A DNA stretch of 64,000 nt from Streptomyces monomycini (lineage in GTDB: Bacteria > Actinomycetota > Actinomycetes > Streptomycetales > Streptomycetaceae). This document shows positions 35,656 through 43,850 of this stretch, piece after piece; position 1 is the first letter of the stretch, and every line of letters begins with the position of its first letter. The stretch is from NCBI RefSeq assembly GCF_022271435.1, contig NZ_JAFIQY010000013.1, forward strand, positions 119,587 through 183,586, in the 5' to 3' direction. Under the pieces are notes generated by a model, which made no database searches, was not told the DNA's origin, and saw nothing but the letters and a program-made list of their open reading frames with translations. A program made the position numbers and the translations under genes.

Positions 35656-36144
35656 GTGAGCCTGTACGACATCCCCCTGCGCACCCTGAACGGTGAGCCC
35701 GCCTCGCTGGCCAACTACCGAGGTCGCGCCCTGCTGGTGGTCAACGTGGCGTCCAAGTGCGGCCTGACGCCGCAATACTCGGGGCTGGAGCGGCTCCAGC
35801 AGCAGTACGGCGACCGCGGCTTCAGCGTGCTCGGCTTCCCCAGCAACCAGTTCGCGGGCCAGGAGCCGGGCAGCGCCGAGGAGATCGCCACGTTCTGCTC
35901 GGCCACCTACGGGGTCAGCTTCCCGCTGTTCGAGAAGACGGACGTCAACGGACCGGACCGGCACCCGCTGTACGCGGAGCTCGCCCGCACCGAGGACGGC
36001 GCGGGCGAGGCCGGTGACGTGCAGTGGAACTTCGAGAAGTTCCTCATCGACGCGGAGGGGAAGGTCGTGGGGCGGTTCCGGCCCCGAACCGAGCCCGAGG
36101 CGGCGGAGTTGACGGAGGCGATCGAGGCCCATCTGCCGGCCTGA
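35656..36144 (+). CDS. Glutathione peroxidase family thiol peroxidase
   Basis: 162 residues with the thioredoxin-like fold. The peroxidatic Cys is residue 35 in NVASKCGLTPQY, Gln is in GFPSNQFAGQEPG, and Trp/Asn in VQWNFEKFLID; these complete the catalytic tetrad. In bacteria lacking glutathione it probably uses thioredoxin or mycothiol-linked reductants to remove hydroperoxides. The start is the GTG at 35656 with GAGGAG upstream. Its 5' region is duplicated, in decayed form, on the other side of the toxin module at 32848-33034. Confidence 0.9.
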   Translation: MSLYDIPLRTLNGEPASLANYRGRALLVVNVASKCGLTPQYSGLERLQQQYGDRGFSVLGFPSNQFAGQEPGSAEEIATFCSATYGVSFPLFEKTDVNGPDRHPLYAELARTEDGAGEAGDVQWNFEKFLIDAEGKVVGRFRPRTEPEAAELTEAIEAHLPA

Positions 36145-36151
36145 CGTCTGC

Positions 36152-36598
36152 TCAAGCGACGGCGGTGTCCGGGGCGGCCGGGCGGCCTGCGCCTTCGGGG
36201 CCTGGGCGGCAGTCGCCGTCCGGCCGGGTCCCACCGGCGAGTCCGGGAATGGCGTCGGGGTCCGGGTCGAGGCAGAGGTCGAAGGCGGGCAGCAGGCCTG
36301 TCAGGCGCAGCAGTCGCAGCACACTGGGGCTGTCGGCGACGCCGGCCAGGCGCAGGCGGCCCGCCTTGGCCTCGACCCGGCGGCGGGTGCGGCACAGCAT
36401 CGACATGCCGCAGCAGTCGATGAAGGTCACGTGCCGCATGTCGAGGACGAGATCGGGGCAGCGCGCTCCGGTGATCTCGTCGAGACGCGCGGTCAACGCG
36501 GTCGTCGCCAGGATGTCCATTTCTCCGCTCAGTTCCACCACCGTGGTCGCGCCCACCACGTGTTCCCTGCTCGCGTAGCTCCGCCCCTGTTCCACCAT
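36152..36598 (-). CDS. STAS-domain protein (anti-sigma factor antagonist-like)
   Basis: 148 residues with a STAS domain at about 10-110 (TTVVELSGEMDILATTALTARLDEI..., VLDMRHVTFIDCCGMSML). In anti-anti-sigma factors the loop after this strand is D-S/T-S/T-G and carries the phosphorylated residue; here it is Asp61-Cys62-Cys63-Gly64, so no Ser/Thr is available. The protein may be constitutively active or redox-sensing, or it may have another role. GGAGG precedes the ATG at 36598. The C-terminus is a Gly/Pro-rich tail. It converges with the peroxidase gene, 7 bp apart. No kinase is adjacent. Confidence 0.8.
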   Translation of the reverse strand: MVEQGRSYASREHVVGATTVVELSGEMDILATTALTARLDEITGARCPDLVLDMRHVTFIDCCGMSMLCRTRRRVEAKAGRLRLAGVADSPSVLRLLRLTGLLPAFDLCLDPDPDAIPGLAGGTRPDGDCRPGPEGAGRPAAPDTAVA

Positions 36599-37182
36599 GC
36601 CCGTCCCCACCTCCGTGCCGGTGCGCGTGATGCCGCCGCACGCTGGCGGTGGAGACGTACGGAAGTTTGGGGAGTCGCCCGTTGCGGCCCGGGCGGAGAT
36701 GACCACCGTCGGCGTTCGGCATCCGCGCGGTGCCAGCCTCCGGCGGGGTCCGGGTCGTCGGCTGCGCCCTACGTGTCTACGGCTTACCCGCTGGCCCCAC
36801 CGTCAGTCCGGACGGCCCATACGTAATGAAGTTGTCCGAAACTCATGCCATGGACCTGAGTGGTGGACGCCCGCCCACCGGAGGCCGTGAATGTGACGGC
36901 GGTCACGGTGGGCGCAGCCGGTGCGATGGGGCGGTTGTCGGGCGGGACGGGGGTGGGGAGGAGTGCCGACCGGGGCGGGAAAGGCGTCATGCGTGCCCTT
37001 CCCGGCACCGTGCTTCGGCTGAAGGACCGAGCTGTTTCCGGTCAGCGCTTATCCCGTACGCACATTTGCCCTACGCGGCGTCTGCGCGCCCTTCTCGCCA
37101 ATCGGTCGCAAGTTCACTCAGTTCACTCGTCCGGGCGGGCTGTAGGTGATTTCGCCGATCGGTCGTCGGGGGTGGCGGGCCG
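36599..37182. other. Intergenic region without recognisable gene
   Basis: 584 bp between the STAS gene start and the end of the ArsB-like transporter. The frames here lack ribosome sites and codon bias. It should include the STAS promoter. I see no RNA gene or repeat. Confidence 0.4.
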
Positions 37183-38553
37183 TCATGTGCCGATGATCTG
37201 CATGGCTCCCCACAGGGCCAGCGTGGACAGGACCAGGCCTCCCGGGACAGTCAGGAGCCCGAGCCGGGTGAACGTGCCCAGTTCCGGTGCGTCGCCCCGT
37301 TCCTGGAGGATGCGTCGCCACAGGAGTGTGGCCAGCGAGCCCACGTACGTCAGGTTCGGGCCGAGATTCACGCCGATCAGCACCGCGAGGACGGGGCCGG
37401 CACCACCGTGTGCCGCGACCGGAAGCAGCGTCAGCACGGCCGGCAGGTTGTTGATGACGTTGGCGAGGAGGGCGGCGAACACGGCCACCCCGAGGAGCGC
37501 CGGCAGCGAAGCGCCCTCGGGCAGCAGTCGGTCGACGGCGTCGCCGAGACCGTTGGCGACGACCGCCTCCACCACGACGCCGAGGGCCAGCACGAAGAGG
37601 CAGAAGAAGGGGTTGGCCGCTTTCAGCATCCCGGTCAGGGCTCCGGTCGCGGTCGAGGTACCGGTCCTGGTCGCGGTCCTGGAACTGGTCGCCGGGCCGG
37701 CCGCGGTGTCGGTCGCGGTCGTCCCCCGGCGTGCCATCTCGCGTATCCCGAGGGCCAGCACGCCGCCCAGCGCCGCCCAGACCGGAGCAATCCCGGCGAA
37801 GGAGGTCACGACGAACCCGGCGAGTGTCAGCGAGAGGACCACGAGCGCGAAGACCGGGAGCGGTGGCGGAGCTGCCTGTTGCCCGTGTGCCCCGCCCGCA
37901 CAAGGCTCCCCCGCGTCCACGCACCGTTCGTCGTCCGCCAGTTCCCGGCCGAAGAACCACCGGAACACCACGTACTCGAAGAGCACCGCCACGACCCACG
38001 GAAGCGCCATCAGGGCGGCGAACCGGGTGAAGGACAGCCCGGCCGCGCCGAGAGCCAGCAGGTTGGTGAGGTTGGATACGGGCAGCAGCAGCGAGGCGGA
38101 GTTCGACAGGTGGGCGCCCGCGTACAGGTGCGGGCGGGCGCGCACGCCGGCGTGCGTGGCGGTGGCCACGATCACCGGTGTCAGCAGCACCACCGTCGCG
38201 TCCAGGCTGAGCACCGCCGTGACGGCAGCGGCGAGTACGAAGACTCCGGCCAGCAGGAGCCGTGGCCGTCCCGCGCAGCGCCGCGCCAACACCGCGCCCG
38301 CCGCTTCGAAGAGCCCTTCCCTGGCGCACAGGTACGCCAGCACCAGCACGGCGGCCAGGAAACCGACGACCGGCAGCAGCTTGTGCACCTGCTCCCACGC
38401 GGCGCCCGGCGACACCGCGCCGACCAGCACGAGCAGACCCGCCGCCGGTACGGCCGCCACCGCCTCGGGGGCGCCGCCCGGCCTCCGTACGGCGAAGACC
38501 AGGACGCAGACCAGCAGCAGGAGGGAGAGGATTTCGGCGACGGCGGTACTCAC
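37183..38553 (-). CDS. ArsB/NhaD-type (ion transporter superfamily) membrane protein
   Basis: 456 residues with about 11-12 helices. The paired, inverted signature segments are SLDATVVLLTPVIVAT / NSASLLLPVSNLTNLLAL in the first half and NVINNLPAVLTLLPVA / GVNLGPNLTYVGSLATLLW in the second. These are typical of ArsB/SLC13-like transporters. A Cys-containing hydrophilic loop lies around residues 205-235. It probably exports an oxyanion such as arsenite or exchanges an anion; no ars regulator or reductase is adjacent. The start is GTG, with TGTAGT close upstream, so leaderless initiation is possible. It is divergent from the GNAT gene. Confidence 0.8.
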   Translation of the reverse strand: MSTAVAEILSLLLLVCVLVFAVRRPGGAPEAVAAVPAAGLLVLVGAVSPGAAWEQVHKLLPVVGFLAAVLVLAYLCAREGLFEAAGAVLARRCAGRPRLLLAGVFVLAAAVTAVLSLDATVVLLTPVIVATATHAGVRARPHLYAGAHLSNSASLLLPVSNLTNLLALGAAGLSFTRFAALMALPWVVAVLFEYVVFRWFFGRELADDERCVDAGEPCAGGAHGQQAAPPPLPVFALVVLSLTLAGFVVTSFAGIAPVWAALGGVLALGIREMARRGTTATDTAAGPATSSRTATRTGTSTATGALTGMLKAANPFFCLFVLALGVVVEAVVANGLGDAVDRLLPEGASLPALLGVAVFAALLANVINNLPAVLTLLPVAAHGGAGPVLAVLIGVNLGPNLTYVGSLATLLWRRILQERGDAPELGTFTRLGLLTVPGGLVLSTLALWGAMQIIGT

Positions 38554-38657
38554 CCCCGCAAACTACAGGGGTGGATCTACGGAGGGTCATTGCGCCAATT
38601 AGGGTGGATTTGCGGTTTTCCCTGGCCGCCACCGTCCTAGCGAAAGGAGCGCCGGTC

Positions 38658-39206
38658 ATGGCCACACCGGACGCGCACGACACTGAGATCACCCTGCTCC
38701 CGCTGCGCCCCGAGCACCTCCCGGCCGTCCTGGAGCTGGGCGAACGGGTCTACGACACCGATGCCATGCCGTACACCGGATGGTCGCTGACCGCCGTCGC
38801 CACGCACCTCGACGCCTCCGTGCCCGCCTGCCGGGTCGCCATGGCCGGCGACCGGCTCGCCGCGTTCGTGCTCGGCTCGATGACCTTCGAGCAGCGGGAG
38901 GACTGGGGGTATCTGGAGTGGATCGCGGTGGACCCGGACTTCCAGGGGCGCGGCGTGGCCGGGCGGCTGGTGCAGGACTGCTGCGCCGCGCTGACGGAGG
39001 CCGGCGCCTCGTCCGTGGTGACCGACGTCGAGGTGAACAACACGGCGTCGGCGACGCTGATGCGCCGTAACGGCTTCACCGAGGGCGTCACCGTCACCCT
39101 CTTCGTCCGGCCCGGCGCCGGCGAGACGGCGCACCGCGGCGGCATCTCCCTGCCGCACTTCGCCCGCACCGGACGTCCCCGGCCCACCCATCGCGACGGC
39201 CGCTGA
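38658..39206 (+). CDS. GNAT family N-acetyltransferase
   Basis: 182 residues. The acetyl-CoA-binding motif A is YLEWIAVDPDFQGRGVAGRLVQ (Q/RxxGxG/A as QGRGVAG). Motif B follows as VEVNNTASATLMRRNGFTEGVTVTLFV, typical of RimI-like acetyltransferases. AAAGGAG lies 9 nt before the ATG at 38658; longer frames run into the divergent transporter. It transfers acetyl from acetyl-CoA to an amine, possibly a protein N-terminus. The last 30 residues are a basic extension. It is a single gene. Confidence 0.85.
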   Translation: MATPDAHDTEITLLPLRPEHLPAVLELGERVYDTDAMPYTGWSLTAVATHLDASVPACRVAMAGDRLAAFVLGSMTFEQREDWGYLEWIAVDPDFQGRGVAGRLVQDCCAALTEAGASSVVTDVEVNNTASATLMRRNGFTEGVTVTLFVRPGAGETAHRGGISLPHFARTGRPRPTHRDGR

Positions 39207-39271
39207 GCCGGGCGCCGGAGCCCGGGCCCAGGGCCCGGGGGCCCGTGACGCATGTGGCGGCAGGGTCACCT

Positions 39272-39297
39272 GTTTCTCACCCGGTCGCAGGAGGTAC
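39272..39297 (+). promoter_or_regulatory. SigB-type promoter of the NADH dehydrogenase gene
   Basis: GTTTCT (39272-39277) and AGGTAC (39292-39297) are spaced by 14 bp, matching GTTTNN-N14-16-GGGTAY with one mismatch. The expected start near 39304 gives a leader of about 80 nt. The same spacing and -35 core occur before the catalase gene. Confidence 0.5.
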
Positions 39298-39382
39298 TCG
39301 GTGGGCGCGGTGGCGGGCCCCGCCGCCCCGTGCCAGCGTGGCCGGGAGCCGACACAGCTGCTGACAGAGGCGAGGACGCGTC

Positions 39383-40738
39383 ATGGAACGACCCAGAGTC
39401 CTGATCGTGGGCGGCGGCTTCGCCGGGGTGGAGTGCGCCCGGGGCCTGGAGCACGGACTGTCCGCCGAGACGGCCGAGATCATGCTGGTCACACCCAACA
39501 ACTACGAGCTGTACCTGCCGCTGCTGCCGCACGTCGCCGCCGGAGTGGTCACCCCGCAGTCGATCGCGCCCTCCTTGCGGCGGATCCTGCGCCGGACGCG
39601 TCTGGTGCCCGGCGGGGTGATCGGCATCGACACCGCGGCGAAGGTCTGCGTCGTACGGCTGATCACGGGTGAGACGACCGACATCCGTTACGACCGTCTG
39701 GTGCTGACGCCCGGCAGCATCACCCGTACGTTCGACATCCCCGGCCTGACGACGTACGCGCGGGGCATGAAGACGCTGGCCGAGGCCGCGTACATCCGGG
39801 ATCACGTCATCGCGCAGCTCGACATCGCCGCGGCCTCGACCGATCCGGAAGAGCGCGCGGCGCGGCTCCAGTTCGTCGTCGTCGGCGGCGGCTACGCGGG
39901 CACGGAGACGGTCGCCTACCTCCAGCGGCTCACCAACGCGGCCGCCCGGCGCTACCCGCGGCTGGACCCCACCCAGATCAAGTGGCACCTCATCGACATC
40001 GCGCCGAAGCTGATGCCCGAGCTGGGCGACCGGCTGGGCCAGAAGGCGCTGGAACTGATGCGGCAGCGCGGTACGGAGGTGTCGCTCGGCGTCTCGGTCG
40101 CCGAAGTGACCGAGGACTGTGTGCAGTTCACGGACGGACGGGTGCTGCCGTGCCGGACGCTGATCTGGACGGCGGGCGTGGCGGCCAGCCCGCTCATCGG
40201 CACGCTCGGGGCGGAGACCGTACGGGGCCGGCTCGTCGTCGACGCCGACCTGACCGTGCCGGGCACGCCGGACGTGCTGGCCTGCGGTGACGCCGCGGCC
40301 GTCCCGGACCTGACGAAGGGCGCAGGCGCCGTCTGTCCGCCCACCGCGCAGCATGCCCAGCGGCAGGGCAAGCACGCCGCGCGCAACATCATCGCCGGGC
40401 TGCGCGGAGCGCCGCGGACGCCGTACCGGCACAAGGACCTGGGCCTGGTCGTGGACCTCGGCGGCATCGACGCGGTGTCCAAACCGCTGGGGTACGAGCT
40501 GACGGGGCTGCCCGCCCAGGTGGCGGCGCGCGGCTACCATCTGATGGCGCTGCGTACCGGTGTCGCCAGGTTCCGTACCGTGGCGAACTGGCTGATCAAC
40601 GCCACCGCCGGGGACGACTTCGTACGCACCGGATTCCAGGCCGAGAAGCCCGCGACGCTGCGCGATTTCGAACGGACCGATGTCTATCTCTCGGCGGAGG
40701 ATGTACGGGAGCAGCTGGCGGCGCGCAAGGCCGGGTGA
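39383..40738 (+). CDS. ndh: Type II NADH dehydrogenase (FAD-dependent)
   Basis: A 451-residue pyridine nucleotide-disulfide oxidoreductase of the NDH-2 family. The FAD-binding motif is VLIVGGGFAGVECARGLE at residues 6-23, the NADH-binding motif FVVVGGGYAGTETVAYL at about 162-178, and the second FAD contact DVLACGDAAAVPDL. The segment CPPTAQHAQRQGKHAARNI is the quinone-site signature. The C-terminus supplies the membrane-anchoring amphipathic part. It passes electrons from NADH to quinone without pumping protons. GAGGCGAGG precedes the ATG. A SigB-type promoter upstream suggests induction under stress. Confidence 0.9.
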   Translation: MERPRVLIVGGGFAGVECARGLEHGLSAETAEIMLVTPNNYELYLPLLPHVAAGVVTPQSIAPSLRRILRRTRLVPGGVIGIDTAAKVCVVRLITGETTDIRYDRLVLTPGSITRTFDIPGLTTYARGMKTLAEAAYIRDHVIAQLDIAAASTDPEERAARLQFVVVGGGYAGTETVAYLQRLTNAAARRYPRLDPTQIKWHLIDIAPKLMPELGDRLGQKALELMRQRGTEVSLGVSVAEVTEDCVQFTDGRVLPCRTLIWTAGVAASPLIGTLGAETVRGRLVVDADLTVPGTPDVLACGDAAAVPDLTKGAGAVCPPTAQHAQRQGKHAARNIIAGLRGAPRTPYRHKDLGLVVDLGGIDAVSKPLGYELTGLPAQVAARGYHLMALRTGVARFRTVANWLINATAGDDFVRTGFQAEKPATLRDFERTDVYLSAEDVREQLAARKAG

Positions 40739-40839
40739 GCGCGGGGCGAGCGCGGGGCGCGTTCCGGGCTTGCACGCGAGGGTGCGCGGGGGTGCACGCC
40801 GGATCGCGGACGGAGTCTGCGGCTGAGTCAGGGGCCTGA

Positions 40840-41289
40840 TCAGCGGCTGATGCGCCTCCCCACCACGGCTCCGGCACCAGTTCCGGCTTCGGTTTCGGCC
40901 TCGTCCTCGGAGTCGTCGGTGTCCTCCGTTGCCGCCGTGTCGGGCAGGTCCCGCGCACCGAGCCGCAGGTGCTCGATGTGGTAGACGGCCTCGTCGAGGA
41001 GCTGGGCGACGTGCGTGTCGTACAGGCTGTAGACGATCCGGCGGCCCTGCCGCGACCCGGTGACCAGGCCGAGCGCCCGGAGCAGCCGTAGCTGGTGCGA
41101 GACGGCCGACTGCTCCATGCCGACCGCCTCGGCCAGCTCACCCACCGGGCAGGGCCCCTGGCGCAGACGGGTGAGGATCATCAGCCGCGAGGGGGTGGCC
41201 AGCGCCTGGAGTGTGGCGGCGATGGTCGCGGCCGCATCCGCGTCCAGGTGTGCTGCCGGTGTGGTCCTGCCGTCGACTCCGTGTCCCAT
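40840..41289 (-). CDS. nmtR: NmtR-like ArsR/SmtB metal-sensing repressor
   Basis: 149 residues. The winged helix spans about 30-85 with recognition part MEQSAVSHQLRLLRALGLV. The alpha-5 metal site is Asp91, His93, His104 and His107 (DTHVAQ...AVYHIEHL), identical in spacing and numbering to Mycobacterium tuberculosis NmtR. The N-terminus MGHGVDGR also matches NmtR, whose Gly2-His3 end binds Ni(II), so I set the start at 41289 instead of 41298. The tail is Asp/Glu-rich. It should release DNA on binding Ni or Co and derepress the divergent P-type ATPase across a 26-bp palindrome. Confidence 0.85.
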   Translation of the reverse strand: MGHGVDGRTTPAAHLDADAAATIAATLQALATPSRLMILTRLRQGPCPVGELAEAVGMEQSAVSHQLRLLRALGLVTGSRQGRRIVYSLYDTHVAQLLDEAVYHIEHLRLGARDLPDTAATEDTDDSEDEAETEAGTGAGAVVGRRISR

Positions 41290-41310
41290 ATGCCTCATCG
41301 TATATTCAGC

Positions 41311-41336
41311 AATACTTGAAGACGTCTTCATGTATT
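41311..41336. promoter_or_regulatory. 26-bp palindromic operator between nmtR and nmtA
   Basis: Arms AATACTTGAAGAC (41311-41323) and GTCTTCATGTATT (41324-41336) are inverted copies with a single mismatched pair. The TGAA...TTCA core is the usual ArsR/SmtB operator. It lies centrally in the 98-bp gap between the divergent genes, so one bound repressor could control both. Confidence 0.8.
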
Positions 41337-41387
41337 CGGTTATGGTGTCCGGGTTCCACCCGACCCCCTCCCCGCACCGAGGTACCG

Positions 41388-43547
41388 ATGACGTCCACGT
41401 CCAGTCACGGCCGTACGCAGCAGCCACCGGCCACCGCCGCGCCGTCGGCCGGCCGGCCGACCCCCGTCGCGCCGTCCACCGTTCCCGCTGCCGCCGTCCC
41501 CACGGGCCCCGTCGAGGCCCCGACAGCCCCCGCTCTCCCACCCCGCCCGCGCCGCACTCGCCTCTCCGCCCTCCCGGAGGTGCGCTGGGCGACCCTTTCC
41601 GCGCTCGCCTTCCTGCTCGCCTTTCCCCTCGACCTGGCGGGCGCCCCGGCGTGGGCGTGGGGCCCGCTCTATGCGGTGTGTTACGCGGCCGGCGGCTGGG
41701 AACCCACCCTCGCGGGCCTCCGGGCGCTGCGCGAACGCACGCTCGACGTCGACCTGCTGATGATCGTCGCGGCGGTCGGCGCGGCGGCGATCGGGCAGTT
41801 CCTCGACGGTGGCCTGCTGATCGTGATCTTCGCGGTCTCCGGCTCTCTGGAGGCCCTGGCCACCCGGCGCACCGAGGACTCCGTGCGCGGCCTGCTCGAC
41901 CTCGCGCCCTCCACCGCCGTCCGGCTGACGGCCGACGGCCGGGAAGAAACCGTCGAGGCGGCCGCACTACGGGTGGGCGACACGGTGCTCGTACGCCCCG
42001 GAGAGCGGCTGCCCGCCGACGGCACGGTACTGACCGGCGCGAGCGAGGTGGACCAGGCCACCATCACCGGCGAGCCGCTGCCGGTGGACAAGGGCCCGGA
42101 CGACGAGGTGTTCGCGGGGACGCTGAACGGCACCGGCGCGCTGCGGGTACGGGTCGGCAAGGACGCCACCGAGTGGGCGATCGCCCGCATCGTGGCCATG
42201 GTCGAGGAAGCCGGCCGGACGAAGGCGCCCACCCAGGTGTTCATCGAGAAGGTGGAACAGCGGTACTCCGCCGCGGTGGTGGCCGTGACCCTCACCCTCT
42301 TCGCGCTGCCGCTGCTCTTCGGCACGGACTTCACCACCACCCTGCTGCGGGCCATGACCTTCATGATCGTGGCATCGCCGTGCGCGGTCGTGCTGGCCAC
42401 CATGCCCCCGCTGCTGTCCGCGATCGCCACTGCCGGGCGGCACGGCGTCCTGGTCAAGTCGGCTGCGGCGATGGAGCGCCTGGGGGCGGTGACGCGGGTC
42501 GCGTCGGACAAGACCGGCACGCTCACCGAGGGCGCGCCACGCGTCGCCGGGGTGCGCCCGCTGGGCGGCACGGACGAGGCGCGGGCTCTCGCGCTCGCCG
42601 CCGCGGCGGAGCAGCCCAGCGAACACCCGATCGCCCGGGCCGTGGTCGCGGCCGCGCGGGAGCGGGGTCTGCGGGTGCCCGGCGCGTGCGAGTTCTCGTC
42701 CGCGCCGGGGCAGGGCGTGCACGCCGTCGTCGAGGGGCGCACCGTACGGGTCGGCAGCCCGGTAGCGCTGTTGAGCGCGGGGGCGGCTGGGAGCGGCGAC
42801 GGGCTCGTGGAGGTACGACTGCGCGAGGCGCGCGCTGCCGCGGCGGAGATCGAGGCCGCCGGGCAGACGGCGGCAGCCGTTCTGGTGGACGGTGCACCCG
42901 TCGCCGTCCTCGCCGTCACCGACCGGCTGCGCCCCGGCGCCGCTGAAGCCGTGACCCGGCTGCACCGCCTGACGGGCGTTGGGGCCGGGCCCGCGTCCGC
43001 CCGCCTGACGGAAGCCGGGGGCGGGGCCGGGCCCGCCCCCGCTACCGGCGTGACCCTGCTGACCGGCGACAACGCCCGCGCCGCCCGCCGTACGGCCGAG
43101 GAGTGCGGCATCACGGACGTACGGGCCGGACTGCTGCCGCAGGACAAGGTGGCCGCGGTCCGCGCCTGGCAGGCGGACGGGGCGAAGGTGCTCATGATCG
43201 GCGACGGGGTGAACGACGCGCCCGCGCTGGCCGCGGCGCACAGCGGCGTCGCCATGGGCCGGGTGGGTTCCGACCTGGCGCTGGAGACGGCCGACGCGGT
43301 GGTGGTACGCGACGAGGTCGGGGCAGTACCGACAGTCGTCGCGCTCTCCCGCCGGGCGCGCCGGCTGGTGGTGCAGAACCTCCTCGTCGCGTCCGCGTGC
43401 ATCGGCACGCTGGTCGTCTGGGACCTGGCCGGGCACCTGCCGCTGCCGCTGGGCGTGCTCGGGCACGAGGGGTCAACCGTCCTGGTCGGTCTCAACGGGC
43501 TGCGGCTGCTGCGTTCCACGGCGTGGCGGCGCGCCGCGGACGCCTGA
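41388..43547 (+). CDS. nmtA: P1B-4-type metal-exporting ATPase (SPC motif, Ni/Co)
   Basis: A 719-residue P-type ATPase. The metal-site motif of helix 6 is Ser330-Pro331-Cys332 (VASPCAVVL), as in CoaT/CtpD/CtpJ, not CPC, and a late HEGST motif is the second part of that site. Asp374 in DKTGTLTEG is phosphorylated; the TGE loop is ITGEPLPV, and the hinge is MIGDGVNDAPAL. The N-terminus is a Pro/Ala-rich disordered stretch without a heavy-metal-associated domain, as typical for P1B-4. With divergent nmtR it should expel Ni/Co. The ATG at 41388 follows GAGGT. Confidence 0.9.
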   Translation: MTSTSSHGRTQQPPATAAPSAGRPTPVAPSTVPAAAVPTGPVEAPTAPALPPRPRRTRLSALPEVRWATLSALAFLLAFPLDLAGAPAWAWGPLYAVCYAAGGWEPTLAGLRALRERTLDVDLLMIVAAVGAAAIGQFLDGGLLIVIFAVSGSLEALATRRTEDSVRGLLDLAPSTAVRLTADGREETVEAAALRVGDTVLVRPGERLPADGTVLTGASEVDQATITGEPLPVDKGPDDEVFAGTLNGTGALRVRVGKDATEWAIARIVAMVEEAGRTKAPTQVFIEKVEQRYSAAVVAVTLTLFALPLLFGTDFTTTLLRAMTFMIVASPCAVVLATMPPLLSAIATAGRHGVLVKSAAAMERLGAVTRVASDKTGTLTEGAPRVAGVRPLGGTDEARALALAAAAEQPSEHPIARAVVAAARERGLRVPGACEFSSAPGQGVHAVVEGRTVRVGSPVALLSAGAAGSGDGLVEVRLREARAAAAEIEAAGQTAAAVLVDGAPVAVLAVTDRLRPGAAEAVTRLHRLTGVGAGPASARLTEAGGGAGPAPATGVTLLTGDNARAARRTAEECGITDVRAGLLPQDKVAAVRAWQADGAKVLMIGDGVNDAPALAAAHSGVAMGRVGSDLALETADAVVVRDEVGAVPTVVALSRRARRLVVQNLLVASACIGTLVVWDLAGHLPLPLGVLGHEGSTVLVGLNGLRLLRSTAWRRAADA

Positions 43548-43564
43548 GGACTCAAACGGCCCGG

Positions 43565-43668
43565 CGCACGCCCGGCGTACACATCAACCCGTACGCCCGG
43601 CGCGCACACCAGTCCGTACGCCCGGCGTGCACATCAGCCCGTACATCCGGGTGCACATGAGCCCGTAC
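43565..43668. repeat. Degenerate direct repeats with CGTACGCCCGGCG core
   Basis: Copies of (CC)GTACGCCCGGCG followed by variations of CACATCAG occur at about 43590, 43615 and 43663, with a partial one at 43567. They sit between the nmtA stop and its terminator hairpin and have no coding role. Confidence 0.55.
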
Positions 43669-43700
43669 GCCCGGCGTACGCATCACTGCGTACGCCGGGC
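43669..43700 (+). terminator. Terminator after nmtA
   Basis: GCCCGGCGTACGCA (43669-43682) pairs perfectly with 43687-43700 over a TCAC loop. A 14-bp stem without U-run is typical of streptomycete terminators. Confidence 0.65.
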
Positions 43701-43750
43701 GGCACACCACCTCCCCCCCCCGGCTCCCGGCGCGCCGACAAGGGAATCCC

Positions 43751-43781
43751 TTGACCTCAACATTGGTTGAGGTCATAGCTT
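43751..43781 (+). promoter_or_regulatory. MerR-type promoter with 19-bp spacer and palindrome
   Basis: TTGACC (43751-43756) and TAGCTT (43776-43781) are separated by 19 bp. Within and around the spacer, TGACCTCAAC (43752-43761) and GTTGAGGTCA (43766-43775) form a perfect 10-bp inverted repeat with a 4-bp centre. Over-long spacing with a palindrome between the boxes is the hallmark of promoters activated by MerR-family regulators. The ABC exporter starts 70 bp downstream. No MerR gene is adjacent. Confidence 0.7.
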
Positions 43782-43850
43782 CAGGCATGTCGCCGGTCGC
43801 CACGGCCCGCGATCGATCCCGTGCCGACCACGCCGCTCCGGAGGACCGCG

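Noticed and set aside
43751..43850. Short ORF beginning MTSTLVEVIASGMSPVA inside the MerR-type promoter
   Set aside because: It overlaps the palindrome and the exporter's leader, has no ribosome site, and continues only as a shifted shadow of the exporter gene.
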